DNA of 64,000 nt from Pseudoalteromonas shioyasakiensis (GTDB lineage: Bacteria; Pseudomonadota; Gammaproteobacteria; Enterobacterales; Alteromonadaceae): assembly GCA_013391845.1 (NCBI GenBank), contig CP058414.1, positions 124,001 through 188,000 on the forward strand, read 5' to 3'. This document shows, in pieces, positions 45,093-54,826 of the stretch. The position numbers and the translations under genes are program-made. Below the pieces are notes generated by a model that saw nothing but the letters and a program-made list of their open reading frames with translations, was not told the origin of the DNA and did not search any database. Each line of letters opens with the position of its first letter. Within the stretch, counting starts at the first letter, position 1.

Positions 45093-46340
45093 TTACTCAC
45101 GAATTTGACCTTCGCCATTCACTAAGTATTTTTCAGTCGTAAGTGACTCAAGACCCATTGGACCGTAAGCATGTAGCTTAGTTGTCGCAATACCAATCTC
45201 AGCACCTAGACCTAGCTGTGAACCATCAGAAAAACGCGATGACGCATTAACCATCACAACAGAGGCATCAACGCTGCGTTGGAATAGCTCAGCCGCAGCT
45301 TGGTCTTTAGTACAAATCACTTCAGTGTGGTTTGAACCAAACTTAGCAATATGATCAATTGCACCAGCAAAATCAGGCACAACTTTGATTGCGATTTCTA
45401 AATCTAAATACTCTTCACCAAATTCATCATCAGCAAGCACAGTAGCATTATCAAAGTATTCAGCAGCTTTAGCATCTGCGTTTACTTTTACGCCTTCTTG
45501 ACGAAGTACCACTGCACATAGATTTAAAAACTCATCTGCAATATCTTGGTGTACCACTAAACCTTCTAGGGCATTGCACACACCGGTACGCTGAGTTTTA
45601 CCATTTAATAATAAGTTGATAGCGACATTCAGATCAGCGTCTTTATCGACATAAAGGTGACAAACACCTTTAAAGTGCTGAATTACTGGAATGGTACTGT
45701 TTTCTGTTACAAAATTAATTAAACCCTCACCACCACGCGGGATGATTAAATCAATAGTGTCACGTTGTTGCATCAGTTCCATTAGTAGACCACGGTCTGG
45801 ATCTGGGATCACTGAAATCAACGCTGCTGGTAAACCATGCTTCTCAAGTACTTTGTGCATCACACTAGCGATCGCTTGTGAACTACGTAGTGCCTCTTTA
45901 CCACCACGTAAAATAACACCATTACCTGATTTAAAGCATAATGCACCAGCATCAGCCGTCACATTTGGACGTGCTTCATAAATCATGCACACAACACCAA
46001 GTGGTACGCGCATCTTGCTGATCTTGATACCATTCGGGCGCTCTGAAATTTCGCGTAATTGACCCACAGGATCATCAAGACTAACAATGACTTCAATACC
46101 TTCAGCCATCGCTTCAATACGCTCATCGTTAAGCGTTAATCGGTCAATCATAGATGCAGCAAGGTTATTATCACGTGCTGCCGCTAAATCGCTTTCGTTT
46201 TCTTTGATGATAAAGGCTTTGCTTTCACGTAATGCCTGTGCCATCTCAGCTAAAACTTGATTCTTAGTAGCAGTATCAAGTAAAGCTAACTGGGTTGCAG
46301 CTTTGGCAGCTTGACTCGAAATATCCGTAATTAAACTCAT
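45093..46340 (-). CDS. proA: gamma-glutamyl phosphate reductase ProA
   Basis: NADPH-dependent second step of proline synthesis, giving glutamate semialdehyde. The 415-residue length is standard. Segments typical of this aldehyde-dehydrogenase relative include VCMIYEARPNVTADAGALCFKSGN (about 117-140) and the catalytic Cys in GKTQRTGVCNALEGL (about 248-262), then NASSRFSDGSQLGLGAEIGI. It overlaps proB by 4 bp (ATGA) and is translationally coupled. Confidence 0.97.
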   Translation of the reverse strand: MSLITDISSQAAKAATQLALLDTATKNQVLAEMAQALRESKAFIIKENESDLAAARDNNLAASMIDRLTLNDERIEAMAEGIEVIVSLDDPVGQLREISERPNGIKISKMRVPLGVVCMIYEARPNVTADAGALCFKSGNGVILRGGKEALRSSQAIASVMHKVLEKHGLPAALISVIPDPDRGLLMELMQQRDTIDLIIPRGGEGLINFVTENSTIPVIQHFKGVCHLYVDKDADLNVAINLLLNGKTQRTGVCNALEGLVVHQDIADEFLNLCAVVLRQEGVKVNADAKAAEYFDNATVLADDEFGEEYLDLEIAIKVVPDFAGAIDHIAKFGSNHTEVICTKDQAAAELFQRSVDASVVMVNASSRFSDGSQLGLGAEIGIATTKLHAYGPMGLESLTTEKYLVNGEGQIRE

Positions 46341-47443
46341 GACTTCTCCAATAATGCGATATCTTTCTCTGAAACAACTGGGCCGATTGAATCTTGCATT
46401 TTTTCGCTAAATTCACTTTGCTCGTTGTCAGCAATAAAATTCAATAAACAGCTACTGTAATTCGCTGTTGCTTTTGCTAGACGCGTACCATCATCACTAC
46501 GAACTAGTATAGTATCGCCTACGCCAAATTCTCCGTGCACCGCAACGATCTCGTCGCTACGAATACAGCCGTCTTCATCTTTTAATGATTCATCAAATGA
46601 ACCTTCAACTACAACCTCACCTTGCTCATTCGCTGTGTGAGTCATCCAATGCACAGCCTCTTGCATTGGTTTTTCATATGGTGTGAAGATAGTACCTGGG
46701 TTGTCACCCGCTAGTAGTCGATTAAACGTCTCTTCTTTAAAACCATTTAAGATAAAAGTTGTAATACCATGTGAAGTGGCTTTTTCAGCCGCTTCGATTT
46801 TCGTTTTCATACCACCTGTACCAACGGCACTGGTTGCACAACCGGCCATGGCATAAATTGATTCATCAATATTTTCAATTTTAGGAAGCAACACAGCATC
46901 TTCATGTAAATTCGGATTTTTGTCATAAAGACCATCAACATCCGAAAAAATCATCAATGCATCTGCATCCGCAGCTGCGGCGACCATTGCCGACAGGTTA
47001 TCATTGTCGCCAACTTTTAAATCATCGGTCGTTACCGTGTCATTCTCATTAATGATAGGTAATACACCATGTTCAAGTAAGGTGAAAACTGTTTCACGAA
47101 TACTGGTGTAACGCTCACGGTCACGTAAGTCACCGTGGGTTAATAAAATCTGTGCCGAAGGAAAATCAAAAAATCGATCCCACATTGCCATCATTTCTGT
47201 TTGACCGGCAGCAGCCATTGCTTTTTTCATCGTCACTGAACGTTTTTCTTGTTCTGGGAATAAATGCGAACCAGCAGCTACCGAACCTGATGATACTAAA
47301 ATCACTTCGATACCTTGCGCTCGACAGCGAACGATGAACTGTGCAATGGTCAGTAAATAACGTGAGCGACACCCGTCTTGTTCGGGTGCGATTAATGCGC
47401 TACCTACTTTTAGTACTATACGTCGCCAATTTAACTTTTGCAT
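46337..47443 (-). CDS. proB: glutamate 5-kinase ProB
   Basis: First enzyme of proline synthesis, ATP-dependent phosphorylation of glutamate and normally the proline-feedback point. 368 residues: amino-acid kinase domain (about 5-255) with VLKVGSALIAP, ILVSSGSVAAGS, INENDTVTTDDLKVGDND and SAVGTGGMKTKIEAAEKAT, then a C-terminal PUA domain (about 275-355). The full-length two-domain form is present. It is first in proB-proA; the 918 bp region upstream holds no other gene. Confidence 0.97.
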   Translation of the reverse strand: MQKLNWRRIVLKVGSALIAPEQDGCRSRYLLTIAQFIVRCRAQGIEVILVSSGSVAAGSHLFPEQEKRSVTMKKAMAAAGQTEMMAMWDRFFDFPSAQILLTHGDLRDRERYTSIRETVFTLLEHGVLPIINENDTVTTDDLKVGDNDNLSAMVAAAADADALMIFSDVDGLYDKNPNLHEDAVLLPKIENIDESIYAMAGCATSAVGTGGMKTKIEAAEKATSHGITTFILNGFKEETFNRLLAGDNPGTIFTPYEKPMQEAVHWMTHTANEQGEVVVEGSFDESLKDEDGCIRSDEIVAVHGEFGVGDTILVRSDDGTRLAKATANYSSCLLNFIADNEQSEFSEKMQDSIGPVVSEKDIALLEKS

Positions 47444-47673
47444 AACTGTTCAACTTTCCATTTTACTATCTGTTCAGTGCCAATTTGCCACTGATTAAAA
47501 GACTCGCGTTTAGCACAACTAAACGCACTGACTATTATCACTTTGCCAAACGACTTATCTATGCACACGACTACGCCACGCAAATACTGCGATTAGATAT
47601 AGCACAACTTTTATTCAGTCAGTAGACCAAACGGTTATAAACCATAAGTTGATAAAAAAAGATAAGTGTTGTT

Positions 47674-47805
47674 TATGTATCGCTGTAAAAAGCTGTGTGC
47701 GGCTTTTATCAATAACAACATACATAGAGCCTATACAATCTGGTACACCAACAGATAGGGTGTAGATTGTATGACCGAGATTTAGCTGCCACGATGGGAG
47801 CTAAA
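47674..47805. other. cluster of three hairpins in the proB-antiporter gap
   Basis: Hairpin 1: TATGTAT (47674-47680) with ATACATA (47720-47726), enclosing AAAAGC/GCTTTT. Hairpin 2: TACAATCT plus ACACC (47734-47749) with GGTGTAGATTGTA (47759-47771). Hairpin 3: TTTAGCT (47781-47787) with AGCTAAA (47799-47805). The pairing works on either strand. The remaining parts of 47444-48361 show no reading frame with coding character. It may be a structured RNA or leader; no known family recognised. Confidence 0.4.
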
Positions 47806-48009
47806 CATTGACCAGATAATGAACTTTAATTCTATTCAACACGTAATAAATACACACTGAACACTAACAAGCTCATTTCTATTTAATTAGAAAACAAAGT
47901 GTATAAAACACTAAAACTGTTACAAACAATTGATTATTTAGAGGTAGAACTCTGAAAGTATAAGACAACGCTTATAAATATTTAGATATCAAATTGTTTG
48001 AACACGAAA

Positions 48010-48167
48010 TATAATACGGGAAATCAGGGTCAAAGATCAAGTGTAAAAAGTAATCATGGCTTTTATACTTACCATAAATGGTAAAAATAGACATTTTTTA
48101 ACAGTAACTTAGGACGCAACATCTTCGATCTGATGATTTTTCATTAACAAATCAGATTTTTGTTTTC
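48010..48167 (+). ncRNA. candidate short transcript upstream of the antiporter gene
   Basis: A perfect -10 hexamer TATAAT (48010-48015) without a clear -35 is followed 113 bases later by ATCTGAT (48128-48134) / ATCAGAT (48151-48157) and TTTTTGTTTT, a weak intrinsic terminator. This would give an RNA of about 145 bases or an attenuated leader for the antiporter. Purely a pattern call. Confidence 0.25.
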
Positions 48168-48361
48168 AAAATAGTCCAAAAAGTAGTAATAACGACTAAA
48201 ATCGTATTTGAAGCAACAAGTTTGCTTGTATCCATGACGGTGAGTAGGCTTTAATAGATAAGTATTTTTTAAAAGTTCAGCGGCTGTTTATCGTCTTCAA
48301 ACACGATTATCTAAGGTGTTGGTATTTTTTAAATAGTAGTAACTAAAGGATAATTCATTCT

Positions 48362-50221
48362 ATGTCAGCAATTTATATAGCAGGGATCGCCTTGTGCTCT
48401 GTATTAGCACAGTGGGTAGCATGGGCGTTTCGTGTACCGGCTATTTTATTTTTACTACTAACAGGTTTAATACTTGGACCATTTAGTGGTGTGCTTGAAC
48501 CTGACGCACTGTTAGGGGATTTATTATTTCCTGTGGTTTCTTTAAGCGTAGCGGTGATCTTATTCGAGGGTTCACTTACCCTGCACTTTAGAGAGCTCAA
48601 AGGTATCGGCAAGGTTGTTCGCAACCTCTGCTCCATCGGGATGATCACAACATGCTTGGTGGTAAGCCTAAGTGCTTATTGGATTTTAGAGCTGAATTGG
48701 CGGGTTGCCGCTGTACTTGGTGCAGTTCTTGTCGTTACTGGTCCTACGGTTATCGCACCGCTGTTAAACTCTATGAGACCTACCCAAGATATCGATCGTA
48801 TTTTACGCTGGGAAGGCATAGTAATAGACCCAATTGGCGCATTATTCGCTGTACTCGTATTCGAAGCTGTAATGCTTGTAGGTCAAGGCGAAGTACTAAG
48901 CCATACCATTATCGCCCTATTTAAAACTTTAGGGGTGGGTTTAACAATTGGTGTGGTTGCAGGTTGGCTTACTACATTACTGATACGCCGCGAATGGCTC
49001 CCTTTCGAATTACATAAATTTGGTATTTTAGCTTTAGTCTTAATTAGTTTTACTGTGTCTAACCACTTAAGTCATGAATCTGGTCTATTGGCTGTAACCG
49101 TATTTGGTATTTGGCTTGCTAATCAAGATGAGCTCGAAATTGACTCAGTACTTGAGTTTAAAGAAGACCTTTCGATGATCTTAATTTCATCGCTATTCAT
49201 CTTACTTGCAGCCCGCCTACAGTTATCTGATTTAATGATGCTACATAGCGATGTATTTATTTTCTTAGCTATCGTGCTCTTCGTGGCACGTCCAGCATGT
49301 ATTGCAATATCAACCTTTAAAACCGATTTACCGCTAAAGTCTCGCTTAGTGCTATCGTGGATTGCGCCACGAGGCATTGTTGCAGCAGCGGTAGGCTCTG
49401 TATTCGCTTTGAGTATGGTAGAAGCAGGCATTGCCGACGCCGAAAAAATAGTGCCACTCATATTCACTGTGATCATAGTAACAGTGGTACTACAAAGCCT
49501 GACAGCAACGCCATTAGCTAAACTATTAAAAGTACGCCAGCCTGCTCCAAATACCATATTAATTATTGGTGCAAACCATGTAGCACGTGCTATTGCTTGT
49601 GGCTTAAAAGATCAAAACATTCCGGTGCACTTGTCTGATCCTGCATGGGAAAACTGTAAAATGGCGCGCATGGACGGCTTACCTTGTTACTATGGTAACC
49701 CGCAATCAGAACATGCAGAGCGTTATTTACCATTAACGACGATTCGTAGCGTATTAGCGCTATCGCCTAACCGTCATCACAACGCATTGGGCGTGCAATA
49801 TTTCTCGCATTTACTCGACGAAAAAGACGTGTTTTCACTGCGCTCTTCAACTAACCATGCTAAAGCAAACAAAGACAGTGCGACGTTCTTATCACGTCAG
49901 ATTTTGTTTGGAGACAATGGTGCGTACGCTCGCTTAAGTAGCTTAATAGCCAAAGGCGGCAAAGTCAGTGCAACTCGCATTTCTGAGGAATTTAGTTGGG
50001 AGCAATACAAAGAGATCAATAGCGAAGCAATACCACTGTTCATTTTAAGTGGTGAAAAAAATGATGATGACGATTCACCAATTAAAATTCGCCCATTTAC
50101 GACAAGTATGGAAAAGACACCACAAGTAGGTGAGCGTATCGTTGCGCTACAACCACCTAAGTTGTCGGTGTTAAAAGACCCAAACAACGGCAAACCAAAA
50201 GAAAGTAAAGAAGAGAAATAA
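48362..50221 (+). CDS. CPA1-type cation/proton antiporter with a C-terminal nucleotide-binding domain
   Basis: A 619-residue inner-membrane antiporter of the NhaP/CPA1 class. About 12 helices lie in residues 1-390, with LLTGLILGPFSGVLEPDALLG, VLVVTGPTVIAPLLNSMRP (about 122-140) and WEGIVIDPIGALFAVLVFE (about 149-167), whose Asp is the usual ion-binding region. Residues about 396-500 form a TrkA-N-like Rossmann domain (ILIIGANHVARAIACGLK) that could bind a nucleotide, followed by a variable tail rich in Asp/Lys. It probably exports Na+ or K+ in exchange for protons. AAAGGA upstream supports the start. The stop codon lies at the left border of a MITE. Confidence 0.9.
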   Translation: MSAIYIAGIALCSVLAQWVAWAFRVPAILFLLLTGLILGPFSGVLEPDALLGDLLFPVVSLSVAVILFEGSLTLHFRELKGIGKVVRNLCSIGMITTCLVVSLSAYWILELNWRVAAVLGAVLVVTGPTVIAPLLNSMRPTQDIDRILRWEGIVIDPIGALFAVLVFEAVMLVGQGEVLSHTIIALFKTLGVGLTIGVVAGWLTTLLIRREWLPFELHKFGILALVLISFTVSNHLSHESGLLAVTVFGIWLANQDELEIDSVLEFKEDLSMILISSLFILLAARLQLSDLMMLHSDVFIFLAIVLFVARPACIAISTFKTDLPLKSRLVLSWIAPRGIVAAAVGSVFALSMVEAGIADAEKIVPLIFTVIIVTVVLQSLTATPLAKLLKVRQPAPNTILIIGANHVARAIACGLKDQNIPVHLSDPAWENCKMARMDGLPCYYGNPQSEHAERYLPLTTIRSVLALSPNRHHNALGVQYFSHLLDEKDVFSLRSSTNHAKANKDSATFLSRQILFGDNGAYARLSSLIAKGGKVSATRISEEFSWEQYKEINSEAIPLFILSGEKNDDDDSPIKIRPFTTSMEKTPQVGERIVALQPPKLSVLKDPNNGKPKESKEEK

Positions 50222-50382
50222 TACCAATTCGCTTAATTAAATAGTCTATTTTGAGGCAAGAAAACCTTGTTGATAACAAGGCAAAAATTTCGTTATTTAG
50301 TTGTTCTAAATGAGAAATTTTTAACGCAGGTAGCGACAGGTTTAATCCCTCAAAATGATTAAGTATTATTGCGGATTGGTAT
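50221..50382. repeat. MITE-like element with ATACCAATYCGC ends
   Basis: A 162 bp element bounded by ATACCAATTCGC (50221-50232) and GCGGATTGGTAT (50371-50382), 11 of 12 positions complementary. Inner arms CTTAATTAAATAGTCTATTTTGAG and CTCAAAATGATTAAG also pair. Its first base is the last base of the antiporter stop codon. No coding capacity; unrelated in sequence to the pair flanking ppk-ppx. Confidence 0.8.
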
Positions 50383-50388
50383 AACAAG

Positions 50389-50412
50389 AGGCCAGCATCA
50401 GTTGGCCTTTTT
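50389..50412 (+). terminator. intrinsic terminator of the antiporter gene
   Basis: AGGCCA (50389-50394) / TGGCCT (50403-50408) followed by TTTTATTTG. It lies beyond the MITE, so the MITE is transcribed as 3' UTR. Confidence 0.65.
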
Positions 50413-50424
50413 ATTTGTATGTTT

Positions 50425-51033
50425 CTACATAGGTAAACGCGCACGCTCAACGACGCTATCTGGCATCTTTTCGGCAAGCTTCGCTAGTAAGTTTTCGATT
50501 TTTTTGTGAGTAGCTTTATCAGCAACCATTGAATGAAATAACCAACGGTAGGCATCTTCATAATCACGTGGACTGCCATAACCTTGGTTAAACAGATTTA
50601 CTAAACGCATTTGCGCTTTTAAGTTGCCTTGCGCAGACGCTTCACGCAGATAGGTTACCGCCATGGCTTTATCTTGCTGTACGAGCCGTCCTGTATCATA
50701 GTAGCGGCCAAGTTGCTCTAATGCAGCGCTTAGCCCTTGTTGAGCGGCCTGACGCATATAATAAACCCCTAATTCTACATTGCGGTCTACACACACCGCA
50801 TAAGCTAACATATCACCATACAAGAACTGATACGATGGTAGTGCCATTTTATTGGCTCGTGCTTCGATATCTTGTACTAACTGGCAATCATCTGCCTTTA
50901 CACGTGCTAGGTGTGCATTTTTATTGATCAAGCCAATTAACTCGCTCTCTGAGTACAGAGGTACTGCTGCAATGGGCTCTTCAGCCATGCTCAGGCTGGA
51001 AAAGAGTAATGTTAAAGGCAATAAAACACGCAT
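50425..51033 (-). CDS. motX: sodium-driven flagellar motor protein MotX
   Basis: A periplasmic protein of the T ring that helps place the PomA/PomB stator in Na+-driven polar flagella. 202 residues with a signal peptide (MRVLLPLTLLFSSLSMAEEP), then HLARVKADDCQLVQDIEARA, LPSYQFLYGDMLAYAVCV and Sel1-type repeats (about 90-175): YYMRQAAQQGLSAALEQLGRYY and YLREASAQGNLKAQMRLVNLF. This pattern and the conserved Cys pair fit MotX, and its place beside purA matches its location in Vibrio cholerae as I recall it. A generic Sel1 lipoprotein is the alternative. No other flagellar gene is in the window. Confidence 0.82.
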   Translation of the reverse strand: MRVLLPLTLLFSSLSMAEEPIAAVPLYSESELIGLINKNAHLARVKADDCQLVQDIEARANKMALPSYQFLYGDMLAYAVCVDRNVELGVYYMRQAAQQGLSAALEQLGRYYDTGRLVQQDKAMAVTYLREASAQGNLKAQMRLVNLFNQGYGSPRDYEDAYRWLFHSMVADKATHKKIENLLAKLAEKMPDSVVERARLPM

Positions 51034-51103
51034 CAAAATCACTTAAAAAAAATCGGTCTTAGCAAATAATATACAATTATCATTCCAGAGTGAATTTTAG
51101 GCA

Positions 51104-51131
51104 CAAAAAAAGCTGCCGAAGCAGCTTTTTT
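51104..51131 (-). terminator. intrinsic terminator after purA
   Basis: AAAAAAGCTGC / GCAGCTTTTTT stem with loop CGAA; T run on the minus strand. Confidence 0.88.
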
Positions 51132-51145
51132 AGTCACTATGGCAA

Positions 51146-52480
<1,335 letters not shown>

Positions 52481-52640
52481 TTAGGACGAGATTTTATCAG
52501 AAAACGAGGTGAAAGATCACCCCGTTTAGCTTATTTTTTCTGCGCCTGAATTTTTACCTTCTTTAATAATTCAACAACTACAGGCAGAACAGAGGTTTAT
52601 AAAAAAGTTGAGGATGAAAATTAATCATTCACAGAAACAA

Positions 52641-52667
52641 AAAAGCCCTACAAAATGCAGGGCTTTT
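52641..52667 (-). terminator. intrinsic terminator after hflC
   Basis: AAAAGCCCT (52641-52649) / AGGGCTTTT (52659-52667) with a 9-base loop; T run on the minus strand ends the hfl transcript. Confidence 0.85.
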
Positions 52668-52684
52668 CATCACACAAATTTTAA

Positions 52685-53563
52685 TTACTGTGCTTTTGTA
52701 CCTTTCATATAATTAAAGAAGTCGCTATCTGGTGAAAGCACCATCACGTCTTGTTTATCTTTGAAAGTCTTCTTATACGCTTCTAGGCTACGCACAAAAC
52801 CAAAGAATTCTGCATCTTTGCTATAGGCATTCGCGTAAATAGCAGCGGCATCTGCATCACCTTGACCACGAACAGTACGCGCATTACGCTCAGCATCTGC
52901 AAGCATAACTGTGACTCGACGGTCCACTTCGGCACGAATCGTTTCAGCTTTTTCTTGACCTTCAGAACGGTGCTCTTTAGCTACCGCAGTACGCTCAGCT
53001 CGCATACGTTGGAAGATTGAGCTACTCACTTCTTGCGGTAAGTTAATTTGCTTTACACGCACATCAAGTACTTCAATGCCTAGCTCTTGTGCACTTTCAG
53101 AAGCTTGTACTAATGCTTCTTCCATCAGTTCACTACGCTCACCTGAGACAATTTCTCTGATAGTACGAGAACCAAAGTTAGTACGCAGGCCATTATTCAC
53201 TTTTTGCTTTAGTAGTGTTTCTGCATATTGCTTATCACCACGAGCACGAAGATAAAAAGCACTAAAGTCATTAATTCGCCATTTTACATATGAATCAACG
53301 ATTAAATCTTTTTTCTCACTTGTTACAAAGCGATCTGGTGCACCATCTAGCGTTTGAATACGTGCATCTAAACGACGTACTTGGCTAAAGAAAGGCACTT
53401 TTAAGTGTAATCCTGGACCATATACCACCGCGTTGTCATTACTATCTTTTTCAACTTTGCTGAATAACAGAACGATTGCCTTCTCGCCTTCTTGTACAAC
53501 AAAAATCGAAGAGAAAGACAGCACAACTGCAAGGGCAAGTATTACTAAACTAAAATTTTTCAT
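52685..53563 (-). CDS. hflC: HflC, regulator of FtsH protease
   Basis: A 292-residue SPFH/prohibitin-family membrane protein that assembles with HflK around FtsH at the periplasmic face. One N-terminal transmembrane helix (about 4-22), then VVQEGEKAIVLLFSKVEKD and GPGLHLKVPF, an SPFH core (about 20-190) and a coiled coil rich in Arg/Glu/Ala (about 190-245), ending with FFGFVRSLEAYKKTF. It follows hflK by 5 bp and closes the hfq-hflX-hflK-hflC series. Confidence 0.96.
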   Translation of the reverse strand: MKNFSLVILALAVVLSFSSIFVVQEGEKAIVLLFSKVEKDSNDNAVVYGPGLHLKVPFFSQVRRLDARIQTLDGAPDRFVTSEKKDLIVDSYVKWRINDFSAFYLRARGDKQYAETLLKQKVNNGLRTNFGSRTIREIVSGERSELMEEALVQASESAQELGIEVLDVRVKQINLPQEVSSSIFQRMRAERTAVAKEHRSEGQEKAETIRAEVDRRVTVMLADAERNARTVRGQGDADAAAIYANAYSKDAEFFGFVRSLEAYKKTFKDKQDVMVLSPDSDFFNYMKGTKAQ

Positions 53564-53568
53564 CTTGC

Positions 53569-54735
53569 TTATCTCCCCTCATTGAAACGGTCAGTTGCGA
53601 AACGGTCATTACTTGAATTTACCGTACTGTTACGTGAAGTGTTTATTTTGTTGCGAAGATCTTTAATATCACTTGAGCTTGGTAATGCAACACGTGTCGC
53701 TGTACCTTGCTTTTCCATGATTTTATCAAGTGGTAAATACAGCATATTGTTACCACCTTTCACATCAACTAACACTTTAGAGCTGTTACTTAGCACTTCT
53801 TCCATTGCATCAATATATAAGCGATTACGTGTAACTTCTTTTGCCGCTTGATACTCTGGTAATAGCTTTTCAAATCGAGCCACTTCACCTTGTGCTTCAA
53901 GTGTAATACGTTCACGGTATGCTTCGGCTTCTTGTGTCATACGTGTTACTTGACCACGAGCACGAGGTTCAATTTCACGAGCGTACGCTTCGGCTTCACG
54001 GATGAAACGCTCTTCATCTTCTTGTGCAGCGATAGCGTCATCAAAGGCATCTTTTACTTCACCCGGCGGACGTGAATCTTTAAAGTTCACATCGCTCACA
54101 ATAATACCTAGATTGTAAGGCTCGATGATTTTGTTAAGCTCATCCCACGTTTGTTGACGCACTAACTCACGACCAGTCGTTAACACTTGGTCCATTTTTA
54201 CATGGCCAATAACATAACGTAGTGCACTATCAAGCGCTTGTTGTAAGCTGTGGTCAGCATCAGTAACACTGAACTTGTAAAGGTGTGGATCGATAACACG
54301 GTACTGTACTTCAAACTCTACATTAACCACGTTTTCGTCTTCGGTTAGCATGAAGCCTTTTGCAGATAGAGAGCGAACCGCTTCTATATCAACCGGAATC
54401 ACACGTTCAATGAAAGTCATTTTCCAACGTAAGCCAGGCTCTGCAATACGGTCATATTGTCCAAACTGTAAAACAATACCGCGCTCAGCTTCTTTTACCG
54501 TGTAAATACCACTTAATGCCCATACGATGATGGCAATAATGAGGATGAAAGAAATGCCTGCGCCGCCAAGTCCGCCGCCGCTTTTACCTGGTTTATTACC
54601 ACCAAATAAACCGCCAAACTTGTTGCCGAACTTACGCATTACCTCGTCTAAATCAGGTGGGCCTTGATCTTTTCCGCCTTTATTATTCCACGGATCTTTA
54701 TCATTGCCATTATTACCCGGTTCATTCCAGGCCAT
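53569..54735 (-). CDS. hflK: HflK, regulator of FtsH protease
   Basis: A 388-residue SPFH-family partner of HflC. The cytoplasmic Gly/Asn/Asp-rich N-terminus (MAWNEPGNNGNDKDPWNNKG) is typical and is followed by a Gly/Lys stretch, one transmembrane helix (about 60-77), IYTVKEAERGIVLQFGQYD and an SPFH domain (about 75-260). An Arg/Glu/Ala coiled coil (about 235-300) and a Ser/Asn-rich tail follow. It is directly ahead of hflC. Confidence 0.96.
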   Translation of the reverse strand: MAWNEPGNNGNDKDPWNNKGGKDQGPPDLDEVMRKFGNKFGGLFGGNKPGKSGGGLGGAGISFILIIAIIVWALSGIYTVKEAERGIVLQFGQYDRIAEPGLRWKMTFIERVIPVDIEAVRSLSAKGFMLTEDENVVNVEFEVQYRVIDPHLYKFSVTDADHSLQQALDSALRYVIGHVKMDQVLTTGRELVRQQTWDELNKIIEPYNLGIIVSDVNFKDSRPPGEVKDAFDDAIAAQEDEERFIREAEAYAREIEPRARGQVTRMTQEAEAYRERITLEAQGEVARFEKLLPEYQAAKEVTRNRLYIDAMEEVLSNSSKVLVDVKGGNNMLYLPLDKIMEKQGTATRVALPSSSDIKDLRNKINTSRNSTVNSSNDRFATDRFNEGR

Positions 54736-54826
54736 AGCTATACTCCATTGTTATCTAAATGAATTAGGTTAAATCTATCAAATCTACAGCGTTTCTCATA
54801 CTAAAAAAGACAAATGCCGGTGATTT

